64,000 nt of DNA. Origin: Clostridiales bacterium (GTDB taxonomy: Bacteria; Bacillota; Clostridia; Saccharofermentanales; Saccharofermentanaceae). The DNA is taken from contig JAGAXM010000015.1 of assembly GCA_017940895.1 (NCBI GenBank), positions 1 to 64,000 of the forward strand, given 5' to 3'. The notes beneath the pieces are model-generated. The model did not search any database. It saw only the letters and a list, made by a program, of their open reading frames with translations, and was not told the DNA's origin. This document shows, piece by piece, positions 8,380 through 17,148 of this stretch (positions are counted from its first letter, which is position 1; each line of letters starts with the position of its first letter). The position numbers were made by a program, and so were the translations under genes.

Positions 8380-9273
8380 TTATGTTCTGTTTATGAATTT
8401 GCCTTCGAGAAGATCCTTCAGGTACTGACCGTACTGGCTCTTCCCCATAAGTCTTATGGTCTCCTCTACCTGCTCTTTCGTGATCCATCCGTTGTTATAA
8501 GCGATATCCTCGAGGCAGCCGATCTTTCTGTGCTGATGCTGCTCGACCGTCTTGATGAAGTTGCCCGCATCGAACAGACTCTCGTGAGTTCCTGTGTCGA
8601 GCCATGTGAATCCTCTTCCGAGGATATCGACATTCAGCTTGCCGTCTTCAAGATAGATCCTGTTAAGATCAGTGATCTCAAGCTCGCCTCTTGCGGAAGG
8701 CTTGAGGTTCTTCGCATATTCAACGACTTTGTTGTCATAGAAATAAAGACCCGTAACGCAGTAGTTGCTCTTGGGATGCTCGGGCTTCTCCTCGATCGAT
8801 ATCGCATGCCAGTCCTTGTCGAACTCTACGATACCGAATCTCTCGGGATCATCTACATAGTAACCGAATACTGTGGCACCGCGACCTTCCTCGGCATTCT
8901 TAACGGCTTCCTGAAGCTTGTGACCCAGACCGTGACCGGTAAAGATATTATCTCCGAGGACCATGGCAACAGTGTCATCACCTATAAACTCCGCTCCGAG
9001 GATAAATGCCTGTGCAAGTCCGTCGGGAGAAGGCTGTACCTTGTATGAAAGTGATATACCGTACTGGGAACCGTCTCCCAGCAAAGCTTCAAATCTCGGT
9101 GTATCGGTAGGAGTGGATATAATGAGGATCTCTCTTATTCCTGCACTCATGAGAACCGAGAGAGGATAATAGATCATCGGCTTATCATATACAGGAAGAA
9201 GCTGCTTACTCGTTACCCTAGTAAGAGGATAAAGTCTGGTTCCGGATCCGCCTGCAAGTACTATACCTTTCAT
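8380..9273 (-). CDS. rfbA: Glucose-1-phosphate thymidylyltransferase
   Basis: The 297-residue RmlA starts [18 protein letters not shown], the nucleotidyltransferase signature loop, followed by [24 protein letters not shown] with the metal-binding Asp, and a [12 protein letters not shown] region. It joins glucose-1-phosphate and dTTP to form dTDP-glucose. Length is normal (about 290). A strong AGGAGG precedes the ATG. It is the first gene of the leftward rml operon, with a promoter at 9304-9332. Confidence 0.96.
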   Translation of the reverse strand: MKGIVLAGGSGTRLYPLTRVTSKQLLPVYDKPMIYYPLSVLMSAGIREILIISTPTDTPRFEALLGDGSQYGISLSYKVQPSPDGLAQAFILGAEFIGDDTVAMVLGDNIFTGHGLGHKLQEAVKNAEEGRGATVFGYYVDDPERFGIVEFDKDWHAISIEEKPEHPKSNYCVTGLYFYDNKVVEYAKNLKPSARGELEITDLNRIYLEDGKLNVDILGRGFTWLDTGTHESLFDAGNFIKTVEQHQHRKIGCLEDIAYNNGWITKEQVEETIRLMGKSQYGQYLKDLLEGKFINRT

Positions 9274-9303
9274 GTCGTCCTCCTAATCAGTATTACTCGG
9301 ATT

Positions 9304-9332
9304 ATTATACAACAACAGACGCGGTCGTTGAA
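9304..9332 (-). promoter_or_regulatory. Promoter of the rml operon (minus strand)
   Basis: On the minus strand a perfect TATAAT (9304-9309) is preceded, after 17 bases, by TTCAAC (9327-9332). The -10 ends about 30 bases upstream of the rmlA start at 9273, leaving a short leader with the AGGAGG. Its -35 occupies the same bases as the -35 of the divergent plus-strand promoter. Confidence 0.6.
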
Positions 9333-9356
9333 AATAAATAATAATAATATTATTAT
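9328..9356 (+). promoter_or_regulatory. Promoter of the plus-strand DUF2142-like gene, possibly leaderless
   Basis: TTGAAA (9328-9333), a 17-base spacer made of AT repeats, and TATTAT (9351-9356) form a good sigma-A-type promoter. Only eight bases separate the -10 from the ATG at 9365, so the expected transcript start falls two or three bases before or at the start codon. No ribosome binding site is present. Confidence 0.55.
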
Positions 9357-9364
9357 TTTTAAGT

Positions 9365-11554
9365 ATGAAAACGCTGAGAAAAGAAAACATCTTCAGCAAG
9401 TCCGGTCTTGGGGCTATGTTGATCGGTCTGCTCGTCGCGATATCGGCGTTGGCATTCGTATACATTGATACCCTGTGCATACAGTCGGAACAGCTGCCCG
9501 CGATGGAAACTCTTCCGGAAATCACTTCACAGGATACATACCGTCAGAAGATAGTCTGCACCGAAGACGGTCTTAATAAGATAAGTCTTCTTTGCGCCAC
9601 ATATGACAGAGCAAATGCAGGCACCTTCACAGTCGCACTTGAAGATGAAGAAGGCAATGTGCTCGAGACCTGGAACACAGATGCCTCTTCTGTCAATGAC
9701 AATACCTACATTTCTTTTACTCTTACCAACAAGATTCCCGACAGCAAAGACCGGGTTTTCTATCTGACGATCACTTCCGACTCGGCACCCGGATCGGCGA
9801 TCACGGTCTATACGACAAACTACGGCGGTTCCAAGGGATTGTCATCGGAAGAGGGCGACATGGATGTATCTGTCTGCCACACGCTCGAGTATGAGCTTCC
9901 GGCTTCTTCCCTTTTAAATACGAAGACTGTGCTCATAACATTATTGATGCTCATCCTTATGCCGCTCATTATGAGGATAAGTGTGGCATTCTTCCCTCTT
10001 AAGAAGATGTACCTTATCGTGTTCCCTATGCTTGCAGCGGAACTCGGATGCCACAGATTCTTAAGGCATGCCGTTCTTGGCATATTCCCGCCATGGAGTA
10101 TGGCAGCCCTTTTCGTCGCTTTCTGCACGCTTTGGGCACTGATGGTCATAATCACCTACAGACTTCTTTATGTTAAGGACATATCCGTTCAAAGATTCGC
10201 CGTTATCGTACTGATCATCTTCTCTGCTTTTACCATAGGTTTCCTCACACCCGGAACCGGCAACGACGAGCAGGTACATTATGCTTATGCTTATAAATAT
10301 GCCAACATCTTCTCCTTCAAAGGTTTCTCCGACCCCGTTAACGATGAAGGCAGTTATATGATCTTTATGAGGGACGAGGATGCCGAGCTTCTGTCAGGCA
10401 TGGTCGATGTCCCGGTATGGATCACGGAAGGAAGCTATAAGAACGTCATAAAGAACTTCCGTCTCTTCTCATCGGACAACAGCCTTCATGAATACAGGAT
10501 CCATGACATCCTCGATTTCGAATCATTCACAAGTAATAATGTACCGCTCGGCTATATAGCATCAGGCTTCGGCATAGCCCTAGGGAGGCTTCTCCACCTC
10601 GGAGCCGTACCGACCTTCTATCTCGGAAGGATCTGCAACTCAGCCCTGTTCATTCTGCTCGTATGGCTGTCGATAAAGATCATTCCCACGGGCAAAGAAA
10701 CATTACTGGTTATTGCTATGTTCCCGATGGTTCTGCAGCAGACAGCAACTTATTCTTATGACAGCATAATCATCGGACTGCTTTTCCTGTTTACTGCGAT
10801 GACCGTCTCCGTCTTCATGCAGGACGGCAAGGTGACTCTCAAACAGTTCGTTATCTTGGCATTACTCTGCGTCGGAGTCGCTTTGTGCAAGTTCGTTTAT
10901 GCTCCTTTGATCCTTCTGCTTCTTGCGATCCCTTCAGACAAACTCGGGGCAAAGAAGCCTAACGCTTTAAAGGCTGCTGTCATTGCTGCTCTTGCGGTAT
11001 GCGGTACGCTCATGCTCATCATATTGCAGCACACACACGGTGTATTGCAGTACTTTGTTCCTGCTTATGCTTCGGGCAACGGATCAGCACTCGTCGGTAT
11101 AGTTCATTACTGGGAAATGCTCCAGATGACGGCGATCAACATCTCAGACTTCTACCTTCAGTCTGCAGTGGCATACCCCGGCTGGTACCAGATATATGTT
11201 CCTTTCACGATCATATTTGCCTACTATCTGCTGCTCGTATTCTCGTTGTTCAGAAATGACGATAACAAACTTCCCGGAGCCGGCACAAGGATCTGGGGAG
11301 TCGTACTTATCTTTATAAGTTTTGTACTCATCACGCTCCCGATGGCGGCAAAGTTCACCGACTTTGACAGCGACACCATAAGCAGCATTCAGGGAAGATA
11401 CTTCATCCCGCTCATCCCGATGCTTTGCATGGGAATAGGCACGAAGCATATCAAAGCAGATGCATCATTCTATAAGAAAGTGGAATTCGGGACCGCGTAT
11501 ATCGGATTTATATACTTCGGATTCTGTATGTTAAAGCTCTTTAACGCTATCTGA
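9365..11554 (+). CDS. DUF2142-like polytopic membrane protein (GT-C-type, function unproven)
   Basis: This 729-residue protein has one N-terminal membrane helix (about residues 15-33) and an extracytoplasmic beta-rich domain of about 150 residues. From about residue 187 it has around ten further helices. PGTGNDEQVHYAYAYKY after a membrane helix resembles the first-loop acidic motif of GT-C and DUF2142 proteins, and SIQGRYFIPLIPM near the end is also typical of DUF2142. Such proteins are suspected polyprenyl-phosphate-sugar-dependent transferases acting outside the membrane. A partner could be the GT2-GtrA fusion. It is the only plus-strand gene inside the polysaccharide locus and ends two bases from the stop of the opposing gene. 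The start has no ribosome binding site; see the promoter entry. An internal ATG at residue 17 would cut into the helix. Confidence 0.75.
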   Translation: MKTLRKENIFSKSGLGAMLIGLLVAISALAFVYIDTLCIQSEQLPAMETLPEITSQDTYRQKIVCTEDGLNKISLLCATYDRANAGTFTVALEDEEGNVLETWNTDASSVNDNTYISFTLTNKIPDSKDRVFYLTITSDSAPGSAITVYTTNYGGSKGLSSEEGDMDVSVCHTLEYELPASSLLNTKTVLITLLMLILMPLIMRISVAFFPLKKMYLIVFPMLAAELGCHRFLRHAVLGIFPPWSMAALFVAFCTLWALMVIITYRLLYVKDISVQRFAVIVLIIFSAFTIGFLTPGTGNDEQVHYAYAYKYANIFSFKGFSDPVNDEGSYMIFMRDEDAELLSGMVDVPVWITEGSYKNVIKNFRLFSSDNSLHEYRIHDILDFESFTSNNVPLGYIASGFGIALGRLLHLGAVPTFYLGRICNSALFILLVWLSIKIIPTGKETLLVIAMFPMVLQQTATYSYDSIIIGLLFLFTAMTVSVFMQDGKVTLKQFVILALLCVGVALCKFVYAPLILLLLAIPSDKLGAKKPNALKAAVIAALAVCGTLMLIILQHTHGVLQYFVPAYASGNGSALVGIVHYWEMLQMTAINISDFYLQSAVAYPGWYQIYVPFTIIFAYYLLLVFSLFRNDDNKLPGAGTRIWGVVLIFISFVLITLPMAAKFTDFDSDTISSIQGRYFIPLIPMLCMGIGTKHIKADASFYKKVEFGTAYIGFIYFGFCMLKLFNAI

Positions 11555-11556
11555 TA

Positions 11557-12945
11557 TCAACGGACGTAGTAGAACATCACCTTATCTGCACCGGGCAGAT
11601 ATATGAATGTCAGCGTGGGCAGTATTACCGTATAGAAGATCACGATAAACATAAGGAACAGCCCTGTCGCAGCTATCGCAGGAACAAGCTTTCCGAACTT
11701 GGCAAGCGCCGGCTTCTTACCCTCGAACTTCTCAGTGACTGCCTTCGAGAACTCATCCATACCGACACCGCAAAGGACACATATAACCGGCAGAACTGTA
11801 ATAAGATATCTTCCCTGCGGCTGATAATCTCTTGCGAACGAACTGTAGATCGAGAATACGACCGGGAAAGCCGCCGTCACCAGAAGCATCAGTAACATAG
11901 GCGTACTTATCTTCTTTCTCGTCTTATATCTTCTTAACGTAAATACAAGCACGCATGCCCAGAACGCCGTCAGATAGAAGTCGTAGAACTTGCCGTCCAA
12001 GCAAATGATCATACCTCCGAACACACCGATAAAACTCTCCACCGTAGTCGATACCCACCTGCCGTTATGAAGCATATCGCGAAGACCCATGCTCCATCCG
12101 CCGGGGTTGTTTACCGGGAAGATCGCATAATATACGGAATAGTAATCGGCGCACTCCTGCTGAGCTCTGTAACCCAGGAAGTCACCCTTATAGATGATGC
12201 CGTTTCTTATAAAATACCAACCCGCTACGGCGAACACCAGAAGCGCGATGATACCGGCTTTTCTGAAGACATCCTTCCTGCTCTTTTCGACACGGAAGGC
12301 AGTATAGAAGTATCCTGCCACGGCGAAAAGAACCCAGCCGTAACCGAAGTAGTACGTGAGCATGCAAAGTCCCGTGCCGGATGCAAGGTACACCATGTTT
12401 TTCGTATTCCACCCGGAACGCAAGCCCTCAAGCACAGCGTCGAGGATCATGAATGAAGTCAATACGGACAGCACATCGTTGTTAAGATACGAGGACAGGA
12501 ACGTAAACTGCGGAAGATACGCGACTATACCCGCGAAAAAATAAACCGAATCCTTATTATCCATAAGCTTGTCGCCGACACGGAAAGCAACATATATTGT
12601 TCCCATACCGGAGATTATGCTTATAAGTCTCGCGGCAAAAAGCAGCACCTGCGCATTTGATGTGAACACCATCGCGATCTTAACTAAGATTCCCGCGATC
12701 ATCGAAGGAAGATACGGAGTGAAAGCATAGGAATAGCACCATACGGGATTGACTATATCGAGCTCGAAGCCTGTCGGCAGTTTTCCGTTATTCGCGATCC
12801 ATTCTGCGACAAGCCAGCGGTAGATCTCGTCGGGTCCTGCATTGGCATCCATCTTCCATGCGAGTATAAGAAACAGAATACCGGAGAATATGATCATCGG
12901 CAGCGAGAGCTTATACTTGGTGATTATGCTTCTTTTATCTTCCAT
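11557..12945 (-). CDS. GT-C-like polytopic membrane glycosyltransferase (putative)
   Basis: This 462-residue protein has about ten to eleven hydrophobic segments. Its first loop carries DANAGPDEIYRWLVAEW, an acidic motif placed as in GT-C enzymes that use lipid-linked sugars (PMT and DUF2142-like families). FARDYQPQGRYLITVLPVI near the C-terminus matches the same superfamily. It probably transfers a sugar from undecaprenyl-phosphate at the outer membrane face; donor and acceptor are unknown. The start chosen is ATG 12945, eight bases after AGGAG and overlapping the flippase stop; an earlier in-frame codon at 12978 lies inside the upstream gene without a site. It is the last gene of the long leftward operon and meets the plus-strand DUF2142-like gene tail to tail. 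Confidence 0.75.
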   Translation of the reverse strand: MEDKRSIITKYKLSLPMIIFSGILFLILAWKMDANAGPDEIYRWLVAEWIANNGKLPTGFELDIVNPVWCYSYAFTPYLPSMIAGILVKIAMVFTSNAQVLLFAARLISIISGMGTIYVAFRVGDKLMDNKDSVYFFAGIVAYLPQFTFLSSYLNNDVLSVLTSFMILDAVLEGLRSGWNTKNMVYLASGTGLCMLTYYFGYGWVLFAVAGYFYTAFRVEKSRKDVFRKAGIIALLVFAVAGWYFIRNGIIYKGDFLGYRAQQECADYYSVYYAIFPVNNPGGWSMGLRDMLHNGRWVSTTVESFIGVFGGMIICLDGKFYDFYLTAFWACVLVFTLRRYKTRKKISTPMLLMLLVTAAFPVVFSIYSSFARDYQPQGRYLITVLPVICVLCGVGMDEFSKAVTEKFEGKKPALAKFGKLVPAIAATGLFLMFIVIFYTVILPTLTFIYLPGADKVMFYYVR

Positions 12946-14471
12946 CAGGCTTTTCTCCTGATCTTGCTTAACGCCCACTGTACTGCTGTCTTGTGCTCAT
13001 CCGAAGGAATGAATGCCACACATACGATAATACCGCACAGGATCTCACATACGATACCGCGAAGTATAAATGTCACGATCTTCCAGTCTGTATTTATGAA
13101 AGCACAAACATATCTGCAGGCGAAGACGCACGCGAGGAACACCGCGAGGTAACCGAGCATACGAAACCAGTAAAGCACAAACAGTTTGGACGAGCGGAAA
13201 CACTTGTCGTAAACGACGACGCTTCGGCAGGTCCAATATAGAACCTGTGCAACGACAGTACCGGTAAGTACACCGGGAAGCCCGACCTTAAGGGCAAGGA
13301 TTATGGATGTACCCAAGTTAACGACAGCGCCCGCAAGGCTGATCCATTTCTCATACTTAAACAGTCCCGATCCGTTGATATAGTCAACAAGCGAGCTGTG
13401 AACAAGGCTGATATACAGATCCGCACATATCAGCATTACGATGATTCCGTCCATGATAAACTCGGCACCGAGCCATATGTCGATGAACAGATCGACAAGT
13501 ATCAGTGTCGGCACGAGCAACACGACCGCCACGAGGAATCTTACATATGTATACATACGGAAAGATTTCTCCTGGCTTACGGGATCCTTATCCTCGGCAA
13601 GGCTTCTTCCGATAAAAGGAGCCAAGGGTCCCAACAGGTTTACCGAGAGCTGCTTGATAACCGATATGACGTTAAAGTAGTTATAGTAATAACCCGCTAC
13701 GACGGTACTTATAAGCTTGGAGATAAGAAGGATGTCCGTACATCCGTATACATAACCGGAGATCTTGCCCAGGGCAATATCCTTGATCTTGTTAAGAAGG
13801 TCGCTTACCACCTTCTTGTCGGTCTTAACGGAGTTATCGAGATATGTATAGACCTTACCGCACTTTACATAGATATAGATATTGGTGACGAACGCCTGAA
13901 TAACTGAGCATGCCACGTAAATCAAGTAACTCTTGAACAGGACAAGCACCAGGATCTTAAGGATACTGAAGATGAACATCGCGACAGTATCGACAGTCTT
14001 GGTGACATATTCTTTCTTGTCAGCTACAAGAAGCGTTCTTCTGTATGCGAAGAAATATGTTGATGCACTCGCCAAAGCCTGCATAAGGAAGTAGACATAG
14101 TAGATGTCCTTAAACTCCATATCGGTAATGAAGAACTTAAGGAACGGCAATGCCGCGAACGAGAGAACTATGAACGCGGTACCGACTACATTGTAGATAG
14201 TCTTCAGCGCCCTCATGATGGCATTTATCTTAGCCTCATCGCCGTCGTTTAACGGTTTATATAATGCATATGTAACTGCGATATCGAATCCCAGATCCGC
14301 CAGAGCCAGAGTCGAGAGGACATTGGTATAAGTGGCGCTTAATCCGAGGATATCGGTTCCGATGTATACGATAAAAAGCTTTCTTGAAGCAAACCCCAGG
14401 AAAGCGAATATTATCTGGTTTATAACTCCGATCAGACCGGTCTTTGCTATGGTCTTCTTATCACTGCTCAT
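12945..14471 (-). CDS. Wzx-type polysaccharide flippase / oligosaccharide transporter
   Basis: This 508-residue protein of about 14 membrane helices begins with TIAKTGLIGVINQIIFAF and the RKLFIVYIGTDILGLSATY stretch, typical of MATE/PST-superfamily flippases in Clostridia polysaccharide loci. Wzx moves the undecaprenyl-diphosphate-linked repeat unit across the membrane. The start taken is ATG 14471 (MSSDKK), six bases after GGAG; the ATG six bases earlier sits directly on that site. It overlaps the end of the GT4 gene. Together with the Wzy-like and Wzz-like proteins it marks the locus as Wzx/Wzy-dependent. Confidence 0.87.
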   Translation of the reverse strand: MSSDKKTIAKTGLIGVINQIIFAFLGFASRKLFIVYIGTDILGLSATYTNVLSTLALADLGFDIAVTYALYKPLNDGDEAKINAIMRALKTIYNVVGTAFIVLSFAALPFLKFFITDMEFKDIYYVYFLMQALASASTYFFAYRRTLLVADKKEYVTKTVDTVAMFIFSILKILVLVLFKSYLIYVACSVIQAFVTNIYIYVKCGKVYTYLDNSVKTDKKVVSDLLNKIKDIALGKISGYVYGCTDILLISKLISTVVAGYYYNYFNVISVIKQLSVNLLGPLAPFIGRSLAEDKDPVSQEKSFRMYTYVRFLVAVVLLVPTLILVDLFIDIWLGAEFIMDGIIVMLICADLYISLVHSSLVDYINGSGLFKYEKWISLAGAVVNLGTSIILALKVGLPGVLTGTVVAQVLYWTCRSVVVYDKCFRSSKLFVLYWFRMLGYLAVFLACVFACRYVCAFINTDWKIVTFILRGIVCEILCGIIVCVAFIPSDEHKTAVQWALSKIRRKA

Positions 14472-15726
14472 CGGCATCTCCGATCACTTCATTTACTATA
14501 CGGGCGAAGTTATCCGCGAATGCCTTTATTCCGAATCTTTCTTCGATCACCCCGTGAATATGTTCACGGTCGAATGTTATCTTTCCCTCAAGGAAGTCAT
14601 TAAGATGACCGGCCAAAGCCTCATAATCGAGTATACCCACTATGCGTCCTACGGAATCATCGACATAGTCCTCGACGCCGCCGCATCTTGTGGAGAATAT
14701 GGGAAGGCCGCAGCATGCCGCCTCAAGAGGAGCTACCGGCTGACCTTCCTGAATAGATGTCATTACGAAAGCATCCGCTCTGTTATAAAGAGCAGCTATA
14801 TCCTCCCTGGCGACCGAAGGTATCATCTCGGCACGGTCTGCAAATGACGAAGCTTCTATCTTCTTAACGAACTCATCAACACCCTGACTGTAACCTTTGT
14901 TGGCACCGTAACCTGCGATGATCACCTTGAACGGCTTGTCCGATATGCTTACGAGTCTGTCCATCGTCTTGATAAACAGATCGTAGTTCTTATAGAACGA
15001 ATGTGAAGCCACGATAAGGAACGTCTTCTCATCATGTGCGGCGGGCTCGACTCTGAACTTCTCCGTATCGATGAGATTGCCTATATATTCGATCTTTTTA
15101 AGATGGATATTCTGCATCAGTATCTGTCTTACCTTGTCATTGCTGATCGCAAGGAATGAAGACGCGCCCTCAAGCGACGCCTTGAACGTATCATTGATCG
15201 ACGTTCCGGGTATCGGGAAAGGAGAGTGCTCCGACAGGATATAAGGCACGTTAAAGTGCTGTGCGAACAGCATCGAATAAACGGAAGTTCCCTGTGCGGA
15301 GATGCCGTAGACAAGATCGAATCGCTTTCCCAGTCTCGCGGCAAGCCTGTCTATATGCTTCTTCCAGAACTTCTTATCGGACTTGGTATCGATCGAGCCT
15401 AACCCCGCTATACCCTTCCTCTTTATCATCAATCTGCTGTATGCATTATTGATAAGCGCATACCACAGAGGACGTGATATCACGCACTCATATTCATGGA
15501 ATGACTCATGCTCGCCTATGCTGACAAGCGAGATATCTTTGCCCGTGATTCTCTTGGGAAGATACTTAAGGGCAAGTGTTGTCGCGGGATTAAGTTTGAT
15601 GAGCGTAATGTCATACTCACGCGACAGCAGCTCACATTGTTCTTTAAAGAAAGACCCGGCGAAGGGATTCTCCTTCGTCGGATACCATGATGTCGTTACA
15701 AGTATGCTCTTTCTCGAAGAGGGCAT
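14461..15726 (-). CDS. Glycosyltransferase family 4 protein
   Basis: This 421-residue protein has two Rossmann halves of GT-B type. The N-terminal half begins ILVTTSWYPTKENPFAGSFF; the C-terminal half contains FLIVASHSFYKNYDLFIKTM, a GYGANKG loop and the donor-site motif TSIQEGQPVAPLEAACCGLP, whose EGxPxxxLEA pattern is diagnostic of GT4. It should add one sugar of the repeat unit from a nucleotide donor at the inner face of the membrane. Donor specificity is unknown. It sits between GDP-fucose synthase and the flippase. Confidence 0.88.
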   Translation of the reverse strand: MPSSRKSILVTTSWYPTKENPFAGSFFKEQCELLSREYDITLIKLNPATTLALKYLPKRITGKDISLVSIGEHESFHEYECVISRPLWYALINNAYSRLMIKRKGIAGLGSIDTKSDKKFWKKHIDRLAARLGKRFDLVYGISAQGTSVYSMLFAQHFNVPYILSEHSPFPIPGTSINDTFKASLEGASSFLAISNDKVRQILMQNIHLKKIEYIGNLIDTEKFRVEPAAHDEKTFLIVASHSFYKNYDLFIKTMDRLVSISDKPFKVIIAGYGANKGYSQGVDEFVKKIEASSFADRAEMIPSVAREDIAALYNRADAFVMTSIQEGQPVAPLEAACCGLPIFSTRCGGVEDYVDDSVGRIVGILDYEALAGHLNDFLEGKITFDREHIHGVIEERFGIKAFADNFARIVNEVIGDADEQ

Positions 15727-15735
15727 ATTTTTCCT

Positions 15736-16680
15736 TTATCTCTCCGCTCTCATCGGGTTCTCGAGGAAGTCTTTGTATGTAAGTCTTATACCGTCCTCAA
15801 GTTCTGTCTTATATGTCCAGCCGAGCGCAGCAGCCTTGGATACATCAAGAAGCTTTCTCGGTGTACCGTTCGGCTTGCTCGGATCCCACAGGATCTCGCC
15901 TTCGTAACCTACGACCTTCGCTACAAGCTCAGTAAGCTCCTTGATGGTAAGCTCCTTGCCGGTACCTGCATTAACTGTCTCATTGCCACTGTAGTTATTC
16001 ATAAGGAATACGCACAGATCCGCAAGATCATCAACATACATGAACTCACGAAGAGGGCTGCCGTCACCCCAACAGGTAACGCTCTTAACACCCGCTTCCT
16101 TCGCCTCATGGAATCTTCTTATGAGTGCAGGAAGAACATGCGAATGCTCCGGGTGATAGTTATCGTTAGGACCGTAAAGGTTGGTAGGCATTACGCTTAT
16201 ATAGTCTGTTCCATACTGTGTATTCAGGTACTCGCAGTACTTCAATCCGGAGATCTTCGCGAGGGCATATGCTTCGTTGGTCTCCTCGAGGGAACTTGTA
16301 AGAAGACAGTCCTCCTTCATAGGCTGAGGTGCGAACTTCGGGTAGATGCAGCTGGAACCTAAGAACTCGAGCTTCTTACAGCCGTTCTTCCATGCCGCAT
16401 TGATAACATTCATCTCGAGGATCATGTTATCGTACATGAAGTCTGCCTTCGCCGTCGCATTGCCCATGATGCCTCCGACCTTGGCGGCAGCAAGGAAGAC
16501 GTACTCGGGTTTCTCTTCTTCGAAAAACTTCTCTACCTGATCCTGTCTTGTAAGATCAAGTTCCTTATGTGATCTGACGATTATATTGGTATAGCCTTGA
16601 GCTTCAAGCTGCCTTACAATGGCACTTCCTACCATGCCCTTATGTCCGGCAACGTATATCTTGGCATCTTTCTCCATCAT
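15736..16680 (-). CDS. fcl: GDP-L-fucose synthase
   Basis: The 314-residue SDR enzyme has the WcaG/Fcl signature: AGHKGMVGSAIV at the N-terminus, FLAAAKVGGI, LGSSCIYPKFAPQPM, and YALAKISGLKYCE with the YxxxK pair. Fcl epimerises and reduces GDP-4-keto-6-deoxy-mannose to GDP-L-fucose. The preceding enzyme, GDP-mannose 4,6-dehydratase (Gmd), is not seen in this window and must be elsewhere if the pathway works. The downstream product fits the GT11 fucosyltransferase at 18070-18930. It follows the cupin gene by 21 bases. Confidence 0.94.
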   Translation of the reverse strand: MMEKDAKIYVAGHKGMVGSAIVRQLEAQGYTNIIVRSHKELDLTRQDQVEKFFEEEKPEYVFLAAAKVGGIMGNATAKADFMYDNMILEMNVINAAWKNGCKKLEFLGSSCIYPKFAPQPMKEDCLLTSSLEETNEAYALAKISGLKYCEYLNTQYGTDYISVMPTNLYGPNDNYHPEHSHVLPALIRRFHEAKEAGVKSVTCWGDGSPLREFMYVDDLADLCVFLMNNYSGNETVNAGTGKELTIKELTELVAKVVGYEGEILWDPSKPNGTPRKLLDVSKAAALGWTYKTELEDGIRLTYKDFLENPMRAER

Positions 16681-16701
16681 GAGATATATCTCTCCTTAAG
16701 A

Positions 16702-17109
16702 TCAGCTTATTGAGTAACCGGTACTGCCGTCGCTGTAGTAATCCTGCTGAAGGTTATATACAGTCTTGTCAGCCGCATCGGTATTGCCTATCTGAACCTC
16801 GATAAGCTTGAGCTCAGATCCTGCGATTACGGTATGACGGACCTGTCTCGGGATCTGTACGACATCGCCGGTTCTTATAAAGCGCTCTTCCTCATTCATG
16901 ATCACGCGTCCGGTACCGCTCGCGACTATCCACAGCTCTCTTCTTCCGTCGTGGCTGTGATACTTCATACGGCTTCCTTCGGTAAGAGTTACAAGTATCG
17001 TAAGATTATCCTTCTCTTCGTGAAGAACCGTATAGCTTCCCCAGTCCTTCTTAACCGTTAAGGGTTGCGGGTTCTCGGATACTGATTTTATTATCTTTTT
17101 TTCTTCCAT
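16702..17109 (-). CDS. Mannose-6-phosphate isomerase type II-like cupin protein
   Basis: The 135-residue single-domain cupin resembles the C-terminal part of mannose-1-phosphate guanylyltransferase/phosphomannose isomerase (type II). It has KDWGSYTVLHE, MKYHSHDGRRELWIVASG with the metal-binding His pair and Glu, and RQVRHTVIAGSELKLIEVQ with the last His. Such stand-alone cupins are thought to supply mannose-6-phosphate, the precursor of GDP-mannose and GDP-fucose. The direct link to fcl just downstream supports this. A regulatory or other isomerase role cannot be excluded. It may have its own extended -10 promoter at 17134. Confidence 0.82.
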   Translation of the reverse strand: MEEKKIIKSVSENPQPLTVKKDWGSYTVLHEEKDNLTILVTLTEGSRMKYHSHDGRRELWIVASGTGRVIMNEEERFIRTGDVVQIPRQVRHTVIAGSELKLIEVQIGNTDAADKTVYNLQQDYYSDGSTGYSIS

Positions 17110-17133
17110 AGTTAATAACCTTCCTAACGGTAT

Positions 17134-17142
17134 ATTATACCA
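17134..17142 (-). promoter_or_regulatory. Extended -10 promoter candidate upstream of cupin-fcl
   Basis: The minus strand reads TGGTATAAT, a perfect extended -10, inside the 39-base gap before the cupin gene. TATAAT lies at 17134-17139. The element is part of a short palindrome, GGTATAATATACC. The -35 position is poor. It suggests an internal promoter giving extra expression of the GDP-fucose genes. Confidence 0.4.
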
Positions 17143-17148
17143 CGTCTG

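Noticed and set aside
9334..9360. AT-only inverted repeat as a terminator or operator
   Set aside because: The AATAATAATATTATTATT palindrome is better explained as promoter spacer and -10; its stem would be very weak.
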